64,000 bases of DNA from Dactylosporangium roseum (GTDB lineage Bacteria; Actinomycetota; Actinomycetes; Mycobacteriales; Micromonosporaceae), in contig NZ_CP073721.1 of NCBI RefSeq assembly GCF_025264685.1, positions 3,897,001-3,961,000 on the forward strand, read 5' to 3'. Below the pieces are notes generated by a model that saw nothing but the letters and a program-made list of their open reading frames with translations, was not told the origin of the DNA and searched no databases. Below, in pieces: positions 22,211 to 31,136 of this stretch (position 1 is the stretch's first letter; every line of letters begins with the position of its first letter). Made by a program: the position numbers and the translations under genes.

Positions 22211-24055
22211 TCAGGCGTCGAAGCTGATCAGCACCGGTTCCTCGGTCAGGACCAGCTCGCCACCGGCGGTCAGGCGCCTGCTCGTGCCGTCGAGGCGGGA
22301 CAGCTCGGCGGCGCCCGGGTCGGTGCGTATCGTGGCCGTCGCCGTGTGGACCCAGCGGATCACCGCGCGGCGGCGGCCGAGCGGGGTGTCGACGGTGAAC
22401 TCGCACTGCCAGGCGTTGACCGGCAGGTTCACCGCCGGGCCGTGGCCGCACGAGCGGATCTCCGCGCCCGTGAGCCAGCGCTGGAGCTGGGCGACGGCGA
22501 GCCCGGCCGCGGTCGGCTGCCCGCCGTCGGCCTGGAGCACGATCGGGATCTTCGTGCCGCCCCAGTTGTAGAAGTACATCCGCTCGAGGTTGACGTTGCG
22601 CGCAAGGAGCCCGACCAGGAAGAACCGCACCGCGTAGTCGCGTGCCTTGGCCTCGTCGAGCGAGCCTTGGAGGGGGATGGCGTACGTCGTGCCGGTGTTC
22701 CACAGCGGCGGGTGCACGCCGGCCTCGTGGAAGGTCCGGTCCACGAGGCCGGTCAGCTCCAGCATCGTCTCCGGCGGATCCTCGGCCGTGCGCTGGTGCA
22801 GCTTGATCCCGGCGCCGTCGCAGTGGTCGTAGCCGCCCAGCTCGGCGAAGCGGCGCAGCACCCGCTGGGCCTCCGCGGTCCACAGGTTGCCCATGCCGGG
22901 GCAGACGACTCTCGCGAGCGGGTCGGCGGCCCGGATGATCACGCTGGCCCGGCGGGTCATCTCGACGAGGGTCTCGACGCTGCCCGAGTACAGGCGGGCG
23001 TCGTTGGCGAAGACCCACACCTCGTACGCCTCGATCCGGCCCCGGTACCGCTGGGTCAGCGCCCTCATGTACGTGTCCCAGTCCGCGAGGTCGTCGGGCG
23101 GGGCCGACCGCGCGTCCTCCGGGTAGACCGAGCGCCGCCCGCCGGGCGCGGCCCAGCCGGGGGTGCCGCCGGCGACGTACAGCACCGGTAACCCGGCGTG
23201 CTCGGCACCGGCGACGAGGCGGTCCAGGACCGACCAGTCGAAGACGCCCTTCGCCGGCTGGATCTGCGCCCAGCGCGTCTCGCTGTCCCACAGCCGCAGG
23301 GCACCCACGGTGAAACCGGGCGTGTTGCCGGTCGAGCTGTTGACGGTGACCCCGAAGAACGACGGCGGCACCGGCGCGGGCGGCAGCGTCCACGTCGGGC
23401 CGCTGATCCACTGCGGGTTCGCCGACGGGTCCGGCCGCGACGGCGCGGCGGGGGAGCGGATCACCACCGTGGTGACCACGACCGCCACCAGTGCGGCGAC
23501 CGCGGCGGCGGCCAGCGCGTAGCGGCGCCGCGGTCCGGCCTTGACCGGTAGGTCCGGCGAATCCGGCGAATCCGGCACGTTCGGCGAATCCGGCACGTTC
23601 GGCGGGGATGGCAGGAGCGGCGACGGCGAGGACGGCGAGGGCGGCGCCGGTGGGGAACGCCGGGCCGAGGTGGCCGGGACGTCGGTGGCCGGAGGGACGG
23701 TGTTCTCCCGCGCCGGGCCGGGCGCCGGGTCCTCGCCGGTCGCGCCGGGTCCGGCGTCCGTGCCGGTCGCGGTCGGCCGCTCGGTGCCCTCGCCGCCGCT
23801 GACCAGGGCCGGCGTCTCACGGACCGCCACCGTCCACACCGCGTAGAGCCGGTCCAACTCGGCCGGGCTCGCGCCGCAGGCCCGGGCGATCCGCTCGACG
23901 GTCCCGAACTCGTGCGGCACCGCCTGGCCGGCGCAGTACCGGTGCACGGCGGACTTGCTCGCGTTGACCTTCCGGCCGATCCAGGCATAGCTGAGTCCGC
24001 TGCGTTCCTTGAGGTCGGTCAGCAGCGCGGCGAGATCCCCATGGTCCTGGTGCAT
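22211..24055 (-). CDS. HTH - Pro-rich linker - TM - glycosidase-like (GH39-type) fusion
   Basis: A 614-residue protein with ATG 24055 behind GAGGAGG. Residues about 8-72 form an XRE-type helix-turn-helix (LSYAWIGRKVNASKSAVHRY). A Pro/Ser/Thr-rich linker (about 85-165) includes NVPDSP repeats, and a transmembrane helix lies near 175-195. The outer domain (about 210-600) resembles clan GH-A beta-xylosidase barrels (FFGVTVNS, WAQIQPAKGVFDWSVLDRLV, IEAYEVWVFANDARLYSG, HPPLWNTGTTYAIPL). The usual WNEP acid/base Glu reads WVFA and the usual WNTE nucleophile reads WNTG, so it is probably not catalytic. It may be a membrane-tethered sensor with a cytoplasmic DNA-binding head. Converges on the YrdC gene. 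Confidence 0.75.
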   Translation of the reverse strand: MHQDHGDLAALLTDLKERSGLSYAWIGRKVNASKSAVHRYCAGQAVPHEFGTVERIARACGASPAELDRLYAVWTVAVRETPALVSGGEGTERPTATGTDAGPGATGEDPAPGPARENTVPPATDVPATSARRSPPAPPSPSSPSPLLPSPPNVPDSPNVPDSPDSPDLPVKAGPRRRYALAAAAVAALVAVVVTTVVIRSPAAPSRPDPSANPQWISGPTWTLPPAPVPPSFFGVTVNSSTGNTPGFTVGALRLWDSETRWAQIQPAKGVFDWSVLDRLVAGAEHAGLPVLYVAGGTPGWAAPGGRRSVYPEDARSAPPDDLADWDTYMRALTQRYRGRIEAYEVWVFANDARLYSGSVETLVEMTRRASVIIRAADPLARVVCPGMGNLWTAEAQRVLRRFAELGGYDHCDGAGIKLHQRTAEDPPETMLELTGLVDRTFHEAGVHPPLWNTGTTYAIPLQGSLDEAKARDYAVRFFLVGLLARNVNLERMYFYNWGGTKIPIVLQADGGQPTAAGLAVAQLQRWLTGAEIRSCGHGPAVNLPVNAWQCEFTVDTPLGRRRAVIRWVHTATATIRTDPGAAELSRLDGTSRRLTAGGELVLTEEPVLISFDA

Positions 24056-24291
24056 CGCCGCCTCCTCTCCCGGGGTCGCTTCGGCAGGGGTGGCGGCATC
24101 GTACCGGTCGAGGGTGACAAGCGTCCCGGGACGCAGGCGTTCGCGCTGGTCAGGACGGGAGAGGGTGTCCCAGCGTCCCGGATGTGCGGCCCGCCCTAGC
24201 CGCCGCGGCGCTCGCGTTGGCAGACTTCCGCCGCTGGTCGGCACGAGGTGACCGGGGACGAGGAGAACGGGGGGTCTCCGGTCGCCGGGTG

Positions 24292-25305
24292 TCAGGTCAC
24301 GCAGGCGAGGAGGAAGTCGGCGGCGGGCACGGCGAACGCCGCCGACACCACCGCCATCCGCGCGATCGACGGCCGGAGGGTGAGCAGCGCGTAGAGGAGC
24401 ACGAGGACCGGCGCCGCGGCGTCCTGCAGCGGCCACGCGGCGCGGGTCACCAGCAGGCCGAGGTGGCAGGTGGCGAGCCAGACGAGCACCGCGGCGGTCC
24501 ACAGCGCGAGCCCGATCCGGTGACAGCCCTCCGGGGTCCACCGCACGGCGCTGGTCAGGTCGCCGGCCGCCCGGTCGGCGTCGACGTCGATGACGGTCGT
24601 CGGGAGGTACAGCGCGGCGCCGAGCAGCAGCCCGAGCAGGACCATCACCGGCGGGTAGTCCAGCGGCGACCGGTGCAGCGACCAGCCGGCGAGCGGTCCG
24701 AGCACCCCGACGGTCAGGGCATTGACCGCCACGTCCGCGCCGGCGCGGGCCTTGAGCCGCCACGGCGGGGCGCTGTAGAGATACCCGAGCAGCAGGACAA
24801 GCGCCGTGCCGGCGAGCGCCCACCAGCCCGCGACGGCGGCGACGGCGAGCGCCGCGACCGTGCAGCGGCGGGCCCAGCGGGCCAGCTCCGCCTCGGTGAG
24901 CGCGCCGGTGACGAGCGCTGCCGTCGCCTTGCGCGGGTTGCGCCGGTCGCTGGGCAGGTCGTGCCGGTCGTTGACGGCCAGCACGGCGCCCCAGACGAGC
25001 GGTCCGAGCACGACGAGCAGCGCCACCGTCCCGGGCGTGACGGGCGGCAGCCAGACCCGGGTGGCGAGCACCGCGCCGAGATAGGCGCCCGCCCACCCCA
25101 GGGGCCAGAACCACGGCCGGGTCAGGTGTCCCACCGTCCACACCGGCGCGGCGGCCGGGAACCGCCCCACCAGCCGTTCCCGGACCGTGGCCCGCGGCCG
25201 CCCCGCCACCCCCGGCGGGCCGGCCGCCCCCGTTCGGCCCGGCACCTGCGCAAGATTCTCGATCCGCGGCCGGTCCGCCGTCCGGCCGCCCCGCACCTCG
25301 ACCAC
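24292..25305 (-). CDS. UbiA-family prenyltransferase
   Basis: A 337-residue integral membrane prenyltransferase with eight or nine helices. The first Asp-rich motif appears as VNDRHDLPSDRRNP (NDxxD form), the second as DVDADRAAGDLTS. Substrate unknown; family members attach isoprenoid chains to aromatic or sugar acceptors. The GTG at 25305 is seven bases after a TAACGT box (25313-25318), suggesting a leaderless start; the first 45 residues are polar and a later start is possible. It follows the phosphoribosyltransferase on the same strand after 120 bp. The 236-bp stretch 24056-24291 beyond its stop holds no gene. Confidence 0.85.
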   Translation of the reverse strand: MVEVRGGRTADRPRIENLAQVPGRTGAAGPPGVAGRPRATVRERLVGRFPAAAPVWTVGHLTRPWFWPLGWAGAYLGAVLATRVWLPPVTPGTVALLVVLGPLVWGAVLAVNDRHDLPSDRRNPRKATAALVTGALTEAELARWARRCTVAALAVAAVAGWWALAGTALVLLLGYLYSAPPWRLKARAGADVAVNALTVGVLGPLAGWSLHRSPLDYPPVMVLLGLLLGAALYLPTTVIDVDADRAAGDLTSAVRWTPEGCHRIGLALWTAAVLVWLATCHLGLLVTRAAWPLQDAAAPVLVLLYALLTLRPSIARMAVVSAAFAVPAADFLLACVT

Positions 25306-25425
25306 GACGTCGACGTTAGGCAGCGCGCGGCGCGGAGAACTCCCGCGCCGGAGCCACCGCCCTCCCCCGCGCGGGGGAGCCGGCGGGCCCGTCGTCCGGC
25401 CGGCGGCCGCGGCCGCGCGGCCGGC

Positions 25426-25962
25426 TCACAGGTCGCCGGCGACCAGCAGGGACCGTAGGCGCAGGGCCTCGCGCAGCGGGGCGTCGCCGGGCAGGTCGTC
25501 GACGACGCAGGCGGTGCCGAGCCACTCGGCCCCGATCTCGGCGACCATCTGCCGGGCGGCGTCGGCCTGCGCGCCGCTTTCGATCCAGTCGTCGACGCAG
25601 AGGACACGGTCGCCGGGCCGGATCAGCGCCCGGCGGAAGCTCAGCAGCGCGCCGCCCTCGTGGTACTCCGGCGGCAGGCGCCGCCACAGGTAGGCCGTCG
25701 AGTGCTGGGCGGCCCGGTCGTTCTTGCGCAGCTCGACCAGGCCCACGCCCAGGTGGGCGGCCACCAGCGCGCCGAGCAGCGTGCCGCGGGACACCGGGCC
25801 GATCACGACGGTGGGGGTGCCGGGCGCGAGCGCGGCGAGCGCCGGCGGCAGGTCGCGCAGCACGACCGGGTCGCGCCACCACTCGGTCACGTCGGCGAAG
25901 ACGACGTCACCGCCGCCGCGCCAGTGGAAACCGACCCGCAGCCGGTCGAGCAGCGAGGCCAC
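25426..25962 (-). CDS. phosphoribosyltransferase-domain protein
   Basis: A 178-residue type I PRTase-fold protein. The PRPP-binding loop is VLCVDDWIESGAQA (DDxxxSG form), preceded by VVIGPVSRGTLLGALVA and a flexible-loop-like segment. The substrate base is not evident; the VDDW form is close to adenine/orotate-type PRTases. It starts 4 bp after the ATP-grasp gene stop, so the two are certainly co-transcribed, and UbiA follows 120 bp later. The pairing suggests a nucleoside-sugar or modified-base pathway, but this is inference. Confidence 0.78.
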   Translation of the reverse strand: MASLLDRLRVGFHWRGGGDVVFADVTEWWRDPVVLRDLPPALAALAPGTPTVVIGPVSRGTLLGALVAAHLGVGLVELRKNDRAAQHSTAYLWRRLPPEYHEGGALLSFRRALIRPGDRVLCVDDWIESGAQADAARQMVAEIGAEWLGTACVVDDLPGDAPLREALRLRSLLVAGDL

Positions 25963-25966
25963 GGCG

Positions 25967-26794
25967 TCAGAAGCCGAACACCGGCGCGGGCTGCCACCGC
26001 CAGCGCGGCGGGCAGTCCGGGTCGTTGGCGGCCAGGACGGCGCGCAGGACGCCGTCGGGGTCGCAGCTATAGAGTCCGGAGCTCCACACGTTGTTGACCT
26101 CCAGCACCGCGAACTGGCCGGACTCGGTGCGGCCGATGTCGATGACCGCCGTCGGCGGCACGTCCGTCTCCGGCAACTCGGCCAGCATCATCGCGACGAA
26201 CGCCGCGGCCTCGTCGTGCCACGACGCCCGGTGCGTGCGCAGCGACGGGCTCCACTCCTCGCCCTCGACGAGATACGGCGACCAGGCGACCGGCTGGCGG
26301 CCGATGGTGAAGACGCGGTACTCCGAGGCGAGGTCGAGCCAGTGGTCCATGATGATCAGCGTGCTGGTCGCCGGGAGCCGCGCGGTTCGCAGCCGGTTGC
26401 GCAGGTCGTCGGCGTCGCGGACCCAGGCGGCCGAGAACGCCGGATGCTTCTCGTCGGCGAGCTTGGCGACCGCGGGCCGGGGCCCGACCAGGTCGGGCGC
26501 CTCGCCGACGCTGACCAGCCGGACGTCGCGGCCGGTCACGTCGCGCGGCAGGCCGGCGAACCAGGCCGGGTCGGCGCCGTGCAGCCGGATGTCGGCGCCC
26601 GCGGCGATGAGCGTCGTCAGGTAGCCGCCGGCGGCCCGCCAGGCGACGCCGTCGGCGGAGTGCAACCCGGTGACCTCCGCCGGGTCGCCGGGCAGGTGCG
26701 CGACCGGCAGGCCGATCCGTTGCGCGGCGTGCGTCAGCGCCGCACTCGCCTCGGGCGAGCGCACGCGCATGGCCAACGTCCGGTACTGACGCAC
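25967..26794 (-). CDS. ATP-grasp domain protein (DUF4343-like)
   Basis: A 275-residue protein with an ATP-grasp-type C-terminal half: LIIMDHWLDLASEYRVFTIG, then PTAVIDIGRTESGQFAVLEVNNVWSSG is visible in two blocks (the metal-binding D and the E-x-N of VLEVNN). ATP-grasp enzymes make amide or thioester bonds with an acyl phosphate. The length and sequence style suggest the DUF4343 group. GTG 26794 is preferred over 26800 because AGGA lies seven bases before it. It is followed by a phosphoribosyltransferase 4 bp away and is divergent from a VanW gene. Confidence 0.72.
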   Translation of the reverse strand: MRQYRTLAMRVRSPEASAALTHAAQRIGLPVAHLPGDPAEVTGLHSADGVAWRAAGGYLTTLIAAGADIRLHGADPAWFAGLPRDVTGRDVRLVSVGEAPDLVGPRPAVAKLADEKHPAFSAAWVRDADDLRNRLRTARLPATSTLIIMDHWLDLASEYRVFTIGRQPVAWSPYLVEGEEWSPSLRTHRASWHDEAAAFVAMMLAELPETDVPPTAVIDIGRTESGQFAVLEVNNVWSSGLYSCDPDGVLRAVLAANDPDCPPRWRWQPAPVFGF

Positions 26795-26938
26795 CCTCAC
26801 ATCCTGCCAGCGAGCTTGGTCAGTGTCCTTCCCGCCCACCCGAGACGGCACATCGGCGGACCGTGACCGGTGACACGTTGGGGGACATTTGCGCGCGACC
26901 GGCGGGCCAAAAAGGGATTAATCGGGCAATGTACCGGT

Positions 26939-28675
26939 ATGGTTACCGAGCTTCGCACCCGGCCCGTCGTCCCGCCGGTCGTGCGCCGCGCGCGGGCACG
27001 GCGGCGCCGCCGGCTGGTCGTCGCCGTGGCGCTGCTGGTCGTCGCGCCGGGCGCGGCCGCGGTGAGCACCTACGCCGGCGACGTCGACCGCGGCGTCCAC
27101 GTCCTCGGTGCCGACCTCGGCGGCCTGTCCCGCGCGGAGGCCGAGGCGAAGCTGCGCGCCAAGGACACCCGCGGCCCGGTCGACGTGCGGGTCGGCACCG
27201 AGCGGGCCACCGTCGACCCGGCCACCGTCGGGCTGCGGCTCGACGTCGAGGCCACCGTCGACCGCGCGGTCCGGGTCACGCCCGGCCCGTTCGAGTGGCT
27301 GCACGGCGGGCGCGAGGTCGAGCCGGTGATCCACGTCGACGCCGAGCGGCTCTACGCCGCGCTCATGGTCCACCTCGGCCCGCAGGGTGACGCCCCGGTC
27401 CTGCCCGCGGTCCGGTTCGACAAGCTCCGCCCGGTCCCTGTCCACCCGGTCAGCGGCCGCGGCCTCGACCGCCGGGCGGTCGCCGGCATCGCCGAGCGGG
27501 GCTGGCTGCGCGGCGGGCCGATCGACTTCCCCGTCGTCGACCTGGTGCCGAGAACGAGCCGGGAGGAGGTCGACCGCCTCGTGGCCGAGCTCGCGGCCCC
27601 GGCCGTCGCGGCGCCGCTGGTGCTGGTCACGCCCCGCGGCGAGGTCACCGTCCCGGCCACCGCGATCGCCGCCGCGCTGCGCATGGAGTCCGACGCCGAC
27701 GGCCGCGTCGAGCCCACCATCGACGCCGCCGCCCTGCGCCGGGCCGTTCCCGCCGTGTTCGCCAAGGTCGAGATCCCCGCCACCGATGCCGCCTTCCGGA
27801 TCGCCGACGGCAGACCGGCCGTCCAGCCGCAGACCGACGGCCAGCAGGTCGACCTCGCGCCGGGACCGATCCTCGCCGCGCTGCGCGGCACCGTGACGCC
27901 CCGCCGGGTCGAGGTCGGCTTCGTCCCGGCCACGGCGAAGACGACCACCGCCGAGCTGGCGAAGCTGGGCGTGACCGAGAAGGTCTCGACCTTCACCACG
28001 ACCTTCACGCAAGGCCAGCCGCGTGTGGTCAACATCAGGATCATGGCGGAGGCGCTGCGCGGCGCGCTGGTGCGGCCGGGCGAGACGTTCAGCCTCAACG
28101 CGCACGTCGGCGAGCGGACCCGCGCCAAGGGGTACGTCGACGCGCCCGGCATCGAGAACGGGAAGATCAAGAACTCGCCCGGCGGCGGGGTCTCGCAGGT
28201 CGCCACGACCCTGTTCAACGCCGCCTACTACGCCGGGCTGGAGGACGTCGAGCACCGGCCGCACAGCTACCACTACGACCGGTACCCGGCCGTCATCGAG
28301 GCGACCGTGGTCTACCCGTCGCTCGACCTGCGGTTCCGCAACGACGGCGCCACCGGCATCCTCGTCGACACCGCGACCACGGACTCCTCGGTCACGGTGA
28401 CGCTCTACGGCACCCGCCGCTTCGACGAGATCACCACGCAGTACGGCCCGCGCACGAAGGTCGTCCAGCCGAAGACGGAATACCTCCAGGAGGAGGACTG
28501 CAACCCCACCGACGGGCTGCCGGGATACCAGCAGGAGGCCTTCCGGGTCTTCAAGAAGGACGGCAAGGAGGTCCGCCGGCAGCGGTTCTTCTGGCGGTAC
28601 GACCCGGAGCCGCGGTTCGTGTGCGGCGCACCCCCGTCGGCCCTGTCGCCGAACCGGCCCGCCGGCACTCCTTGA
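26939..28675 (+). CDS. VanW-family protein with repeated peptidoglycan-binding-like domains
   Basis: A 578-residue protein. An Arg-rich start is followed by one transmembrane helix (about 25-45, VVAVALLVVAPGAAAV), then two PG-binding_4-like domains (about 50-330, each starting near GVHVLGADLGGLS and AAPLVLVTPRGEVTVPAT), and a VanW domain (about 375-500; RPGETFSLNAHVGERT, GIENGKIKNSPGGGVSQVAT, YHYDRYPAVIEATV). Such proteins sit at the outer face of the membrane and are thought to bind cell wall. The ATG at 26939 has no good ribosome binding site; it may be leaderless. Confidence 0.88.
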   Translation: MVTELRTRPVVPPVVRRARARRRRRLVVAVALLVVAPGAAAVSTYAGDVDRGVHVLGADLGGLSRAEAEAKLRAKDTRGPVDVRVGTERATVDPATVGLRLDVEATVDRAVRVTPGPFEWLHGGREVEPVIHVDAERLYAALMVHLGPQGDAPVLPAVRFDKLRPVPVHPVSGRGLDRRAVAGIAERGWLRGGPIDFPVVDLVPRTSREEVDRLVAELAAPAVAAPLVLVTPRGEVTVPATAIAAALRMESDADGRVEPTIDAAALRRAVPAVFAKVEIPATDAAFRIADGRPAVQPQTDGQQVDLAPGPILAALRGTVTPRRVEVGFVPATAKTTTAELAKLGVTEKVSTFTTTFTQGQPRVVNIRIMAEALRGALVRPGETFSLNAHVGERTRAKGYVDAPGIENGKIKNSPGGGVSQVATTLFNAAYYAGLEDVEHRPHSYHYDRYPAVIEATVVYPSLDLRFRNDGATGILVDTATTDSSVTVTLYGTRRFDEITTQYGPRTKVVQPKTEYLQEEDCNPTDGLPGYQQEAFRVFKKDGKEVRRQRFFWRYDPEPRFVCGAPPSALSPNRPAGTP

Positions 28676-28712
28676 TCGCGACTGAAGCCTGGTGGGGACG
28701 GTGACGCGCATC

Positions 28713-31136
28713 TCAGGCACGGACCCTCGCGCTCGTCGGGTCGTAGAAGGGCCGGAGCGAGGCCCGCGCCGGATACACCGAACCGGCGATCTCCACGGTC
28801 AGGTCCCCGCCGTCCAGCCACGCCTGGTCCAGGGCGGTGTCGCCGGCGTCGAGCATCGCCAGCCCGACCGCACCGCCGAGCGTGTGCCCGTAGGAGGCGG
28901 CCCGCACGTAGCCGACGTCCCGGCCGTCGCGCCGCACGACCTCGCCGTGGTGCAGCACCGCCTTCGGGTCGGTGACCAGGACCTGCGCGAGCCGCCGGGT
29001 GAGCGGCCCGGCCGCCTTGCGGGCGAGGACCGCGTCCCGGCCGACGAACGCGGGCTTGTCCAGCGCGACCGCGAAGCCCAGCCCGGCCTCCAGCACACCG
29101 TCGGTGTTGTCGATGTCGTGGCCGTAGTCGCGGTAGCCCTTCTCCATCCGCAGGCTGGCGAGCGCCTTGAGCCCGGCGTGGCGCAGGCCGGACGCCGCGC
29201 CCGCGGCGACCAGCCGGTCGTAGACGTGGACGGCCTGCTCCGCCGGGACGTACAGCTCGTAGCCCAGCTCGCCGACGTAGGTGATCCGCAGGCACAGCAC
29301 CCGCGCGTAGCCGATCTCGATCTCGCGGGCCCCGCGAAAGGGGAACGAGACGTCCGAGGAGGACACGGCGGACAGCAGGGACCGCGACAAGGGGCCCTGG
29401 ACGTTGATCTGCGCCCAGCCCGACGTCACGTCGGTGACGAACGCGTGCCGGTCGCCGATCCGCCGGCGCAGCCGCGCCTCGACGTGCCGGTGGGCGGTGT
29501 CGGAGGCGACCACCCAGAACCGGTCCTCGTCGAGCATCGTGACGGTCAGGTCGGCCTCGATCGTGCCGCCCTCGTTGAGCCACTGCGTGTAGGTCACGGT
29601 GGCGGGGCGCGAGACGCGGTTGGCCGACAGCTCCTCCAGGACCGCGCCCGCGTCGCGCCCCTGCACCAGGAACTTCGCCATGAAGGACAGGTCCATGAGG
29701 ATCACGCCCGTACGCGCCGCCCGGTGCTCGGCCGCCCACTGCTCGAAGTAGTCCGGCCGGCCCCACGACAATGACAGCGGACCGGGGAAGCCGTAGACGT
29801 CGGGCATCTCCCAGCCGGAGACGTCACGCAGGTACGGCTGGTGCGTGGCGAGCCGGTCGTGCAGCGGGGACCGTTTGGCGTCGCGCGCCGACCGCATCGG
29901 CCGGCCGGGGAAGTGCGTCTGGTAGACCATGCCGAGCGCCTCGGCGGTCCGCTCCGCCCGGTACTGCCGGTTGCGCTGGTACGGCCGCAGGCGGTCGGCG
30001 TGCATGCCGGTCACGTCGACGTCGGCCCGCCCCTCGGCGATCCAGTGCGCGAGCGCCCGCCCGATCCCGCCGCCGGTGAGGATGCCGATCGAGTTGAGCC
30101 CGGCCGCGACGAAGTAGTTGCGCAGCTCCGGGGCCTCGCCGAAGATCGGCGCCAGGTCGGGGGTGAAGCTCTCCGGGCCGCAGAAGAAGGTCCGCACACC
30201 CGCCGTCGCCGTCACCGGGATACGGCCCATCGCCGCCTCCAGGTAGGGCGCCATCCGCTCCCAGTCCGGCGGCAGCGTCCCGAACGAGAAGCCGTCGGGC
30301 ACCCGGTCGACGCTCCACGGCGCGGCCCGGCCCTCGAACAGCCCGACCATGAGGCCGCCGGTCTCTTCCCGGAAGTACCCGTAGGCCCCCGGATCCTCGA
30401 GGACCGGCAGGTCGGCGGTGACCCCTTCGATCGGCTCGGTGATGAGGTAGTAGTGCTCGGCGGCCTGGAGCGGGATGCTGACCCCGGCCTCCTCGCCGAG
30501 CTGGCGGGCCCACATGCCGGCGCAGTTGACCACCGTCTCGGCCTCGACGTCCCCGAACGGCGTCCGCACCCCGGTGACGGTGTCCCCATGGCGGAGCACC
30601 CCGGTGACCGGCACCCCCTCGCGGATCGTCGCGCCTCGCAGCCGGGCACCCTTGGCGAGGGACATCGTCACGTCGACCGGGTTGGCGCGCCCGTCGCCGG
30701 CGACGTAGAACCCGGCGAGCACGTCGTCGGTCCGGGCGAGCGGGAAGAGGGAGTGCACCTCGGCGGGGGAGATCTCCTCCACGTCGACGCCGCAGTGGCG
30801 GTTGAACGCGGCGACCCGGCGGTACTCCTCCAACCGTCCCGGGTCGGTCGCCAGTTCGATGAACCCGCACTGGCGCAGCCCGGTGGACAGACCGGTCTCC
30901 GATTCCAGGCTCGCGTACAGGTCCCGCGTGTACTGTCGCATGCGCGTCGAGGTCTCCGACAGCGAGCCGAAGGTGACCATGAGACCGGCCGCGTGCCAGG
31001 TGGTGCCGGCGGTCAGCCGGTCCCGCTCCAGCAACAGCACGTCGGTGACGCCCTGCCGCGCCAGGTGGTAGGCGACGGAGGTGCCGATCACGCCCCCGCC
31101 GATGACGACGACGCGGGCCCGTTCAGGGAGGTTCAT
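28713..31136 (-). CDS. FAD oxidoreductase/aminomethyltransferase fusion (dimethylglycine/sarcosine dehydrogenase-like)
   Basis: An 807-residue two-part enzyme: residues 1-400 form a DAO-type FAD oxidoreductase (GGGVIGTSVAYHLARQG; GTTWHAAGL, where His is the usual covalent FAD site of this family), residues about 420-800 a GcvT/aminomethyltransferase folate-binding domain with C-terminal barrel (LMDLSFMAKFLVQG, YVGELGYELYVP, GLKALASLRMEKGYRDYG). It should oxidatively demethylate an N-methyl amine and pass the C1 unit to tetrahydrofolate; which amine cannot be told from sequence alone. The ATG at 31136 fits family length; a start at 31169 is possible. Its start codon overlaps the start of the divergent renalase-like gene. 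Confidence 0.88.
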   Translation of the reverse strand: MNLPERARVVVIGGGVIGTSVAYHLARQGVTDVLLLERDRLTAGTTWHAAGLMVTFGSLSETSTRMRQYTRDLYASLESETGLSTGLRQCGFIELATDPGRLEEYRRVAAFNRHCGVDVEEISPAEVHSLFPLARTDDVLAGFYVAGDGRANPVDVTMSLAKGARLRGATIREGVPVTGVLRHGDTVTGVRTPFGDVEAETVVNCAGMWARQLGEEAGVSIPLQAAEHYYLITEPIEGVTADLPVLEDPGAYGYFREETGGLMVGLFEGRAAPWSVDRVPDGFSFGTLPPDWERMAPYLEAAMGRIPVTATAGVRTFFCGPESFTPDLAPIFGEAPELRNYFVAAGLNSIGILTGGGIGRALAHWIAEGRADVDVTGMHADRLRPYQRNRQYRAERTAEALGMVYQTHFPGRPMRSARDAKRSPLHDRLATHQPYLRDVSGWEMPDVYGFPGPLSLSWGRPDYFEQWAAEHRAARTGVILMDLSFMAKFLVQGRDAGAVLEELSANRVSRPATVTYTQWLNEGGTIEADLTVTMLDEDRFWVVASDTAHRHVEARLRRRIGDRHAFVTDVTSGWAQINVQGPLSRSLLSAVSSSDVSFPFRGAREIEIGYARVLCLRITYVGELGYELYVPAEQAVHVYDRLVAAGAASGLRHAGLKALASLRMEKGYRDYGHDIDNTDGVLEAGLGFAVALDKPAFVGRDAVLARKAAGPLTRRLAQVLVTDPKAVLHHGEVVRRDGRDVGYVRAASYGHTLGGAVGLAMLDAGDTALDQAWLDGGDLTVEIAGSVYPARASLRPFYDPTSARVRA

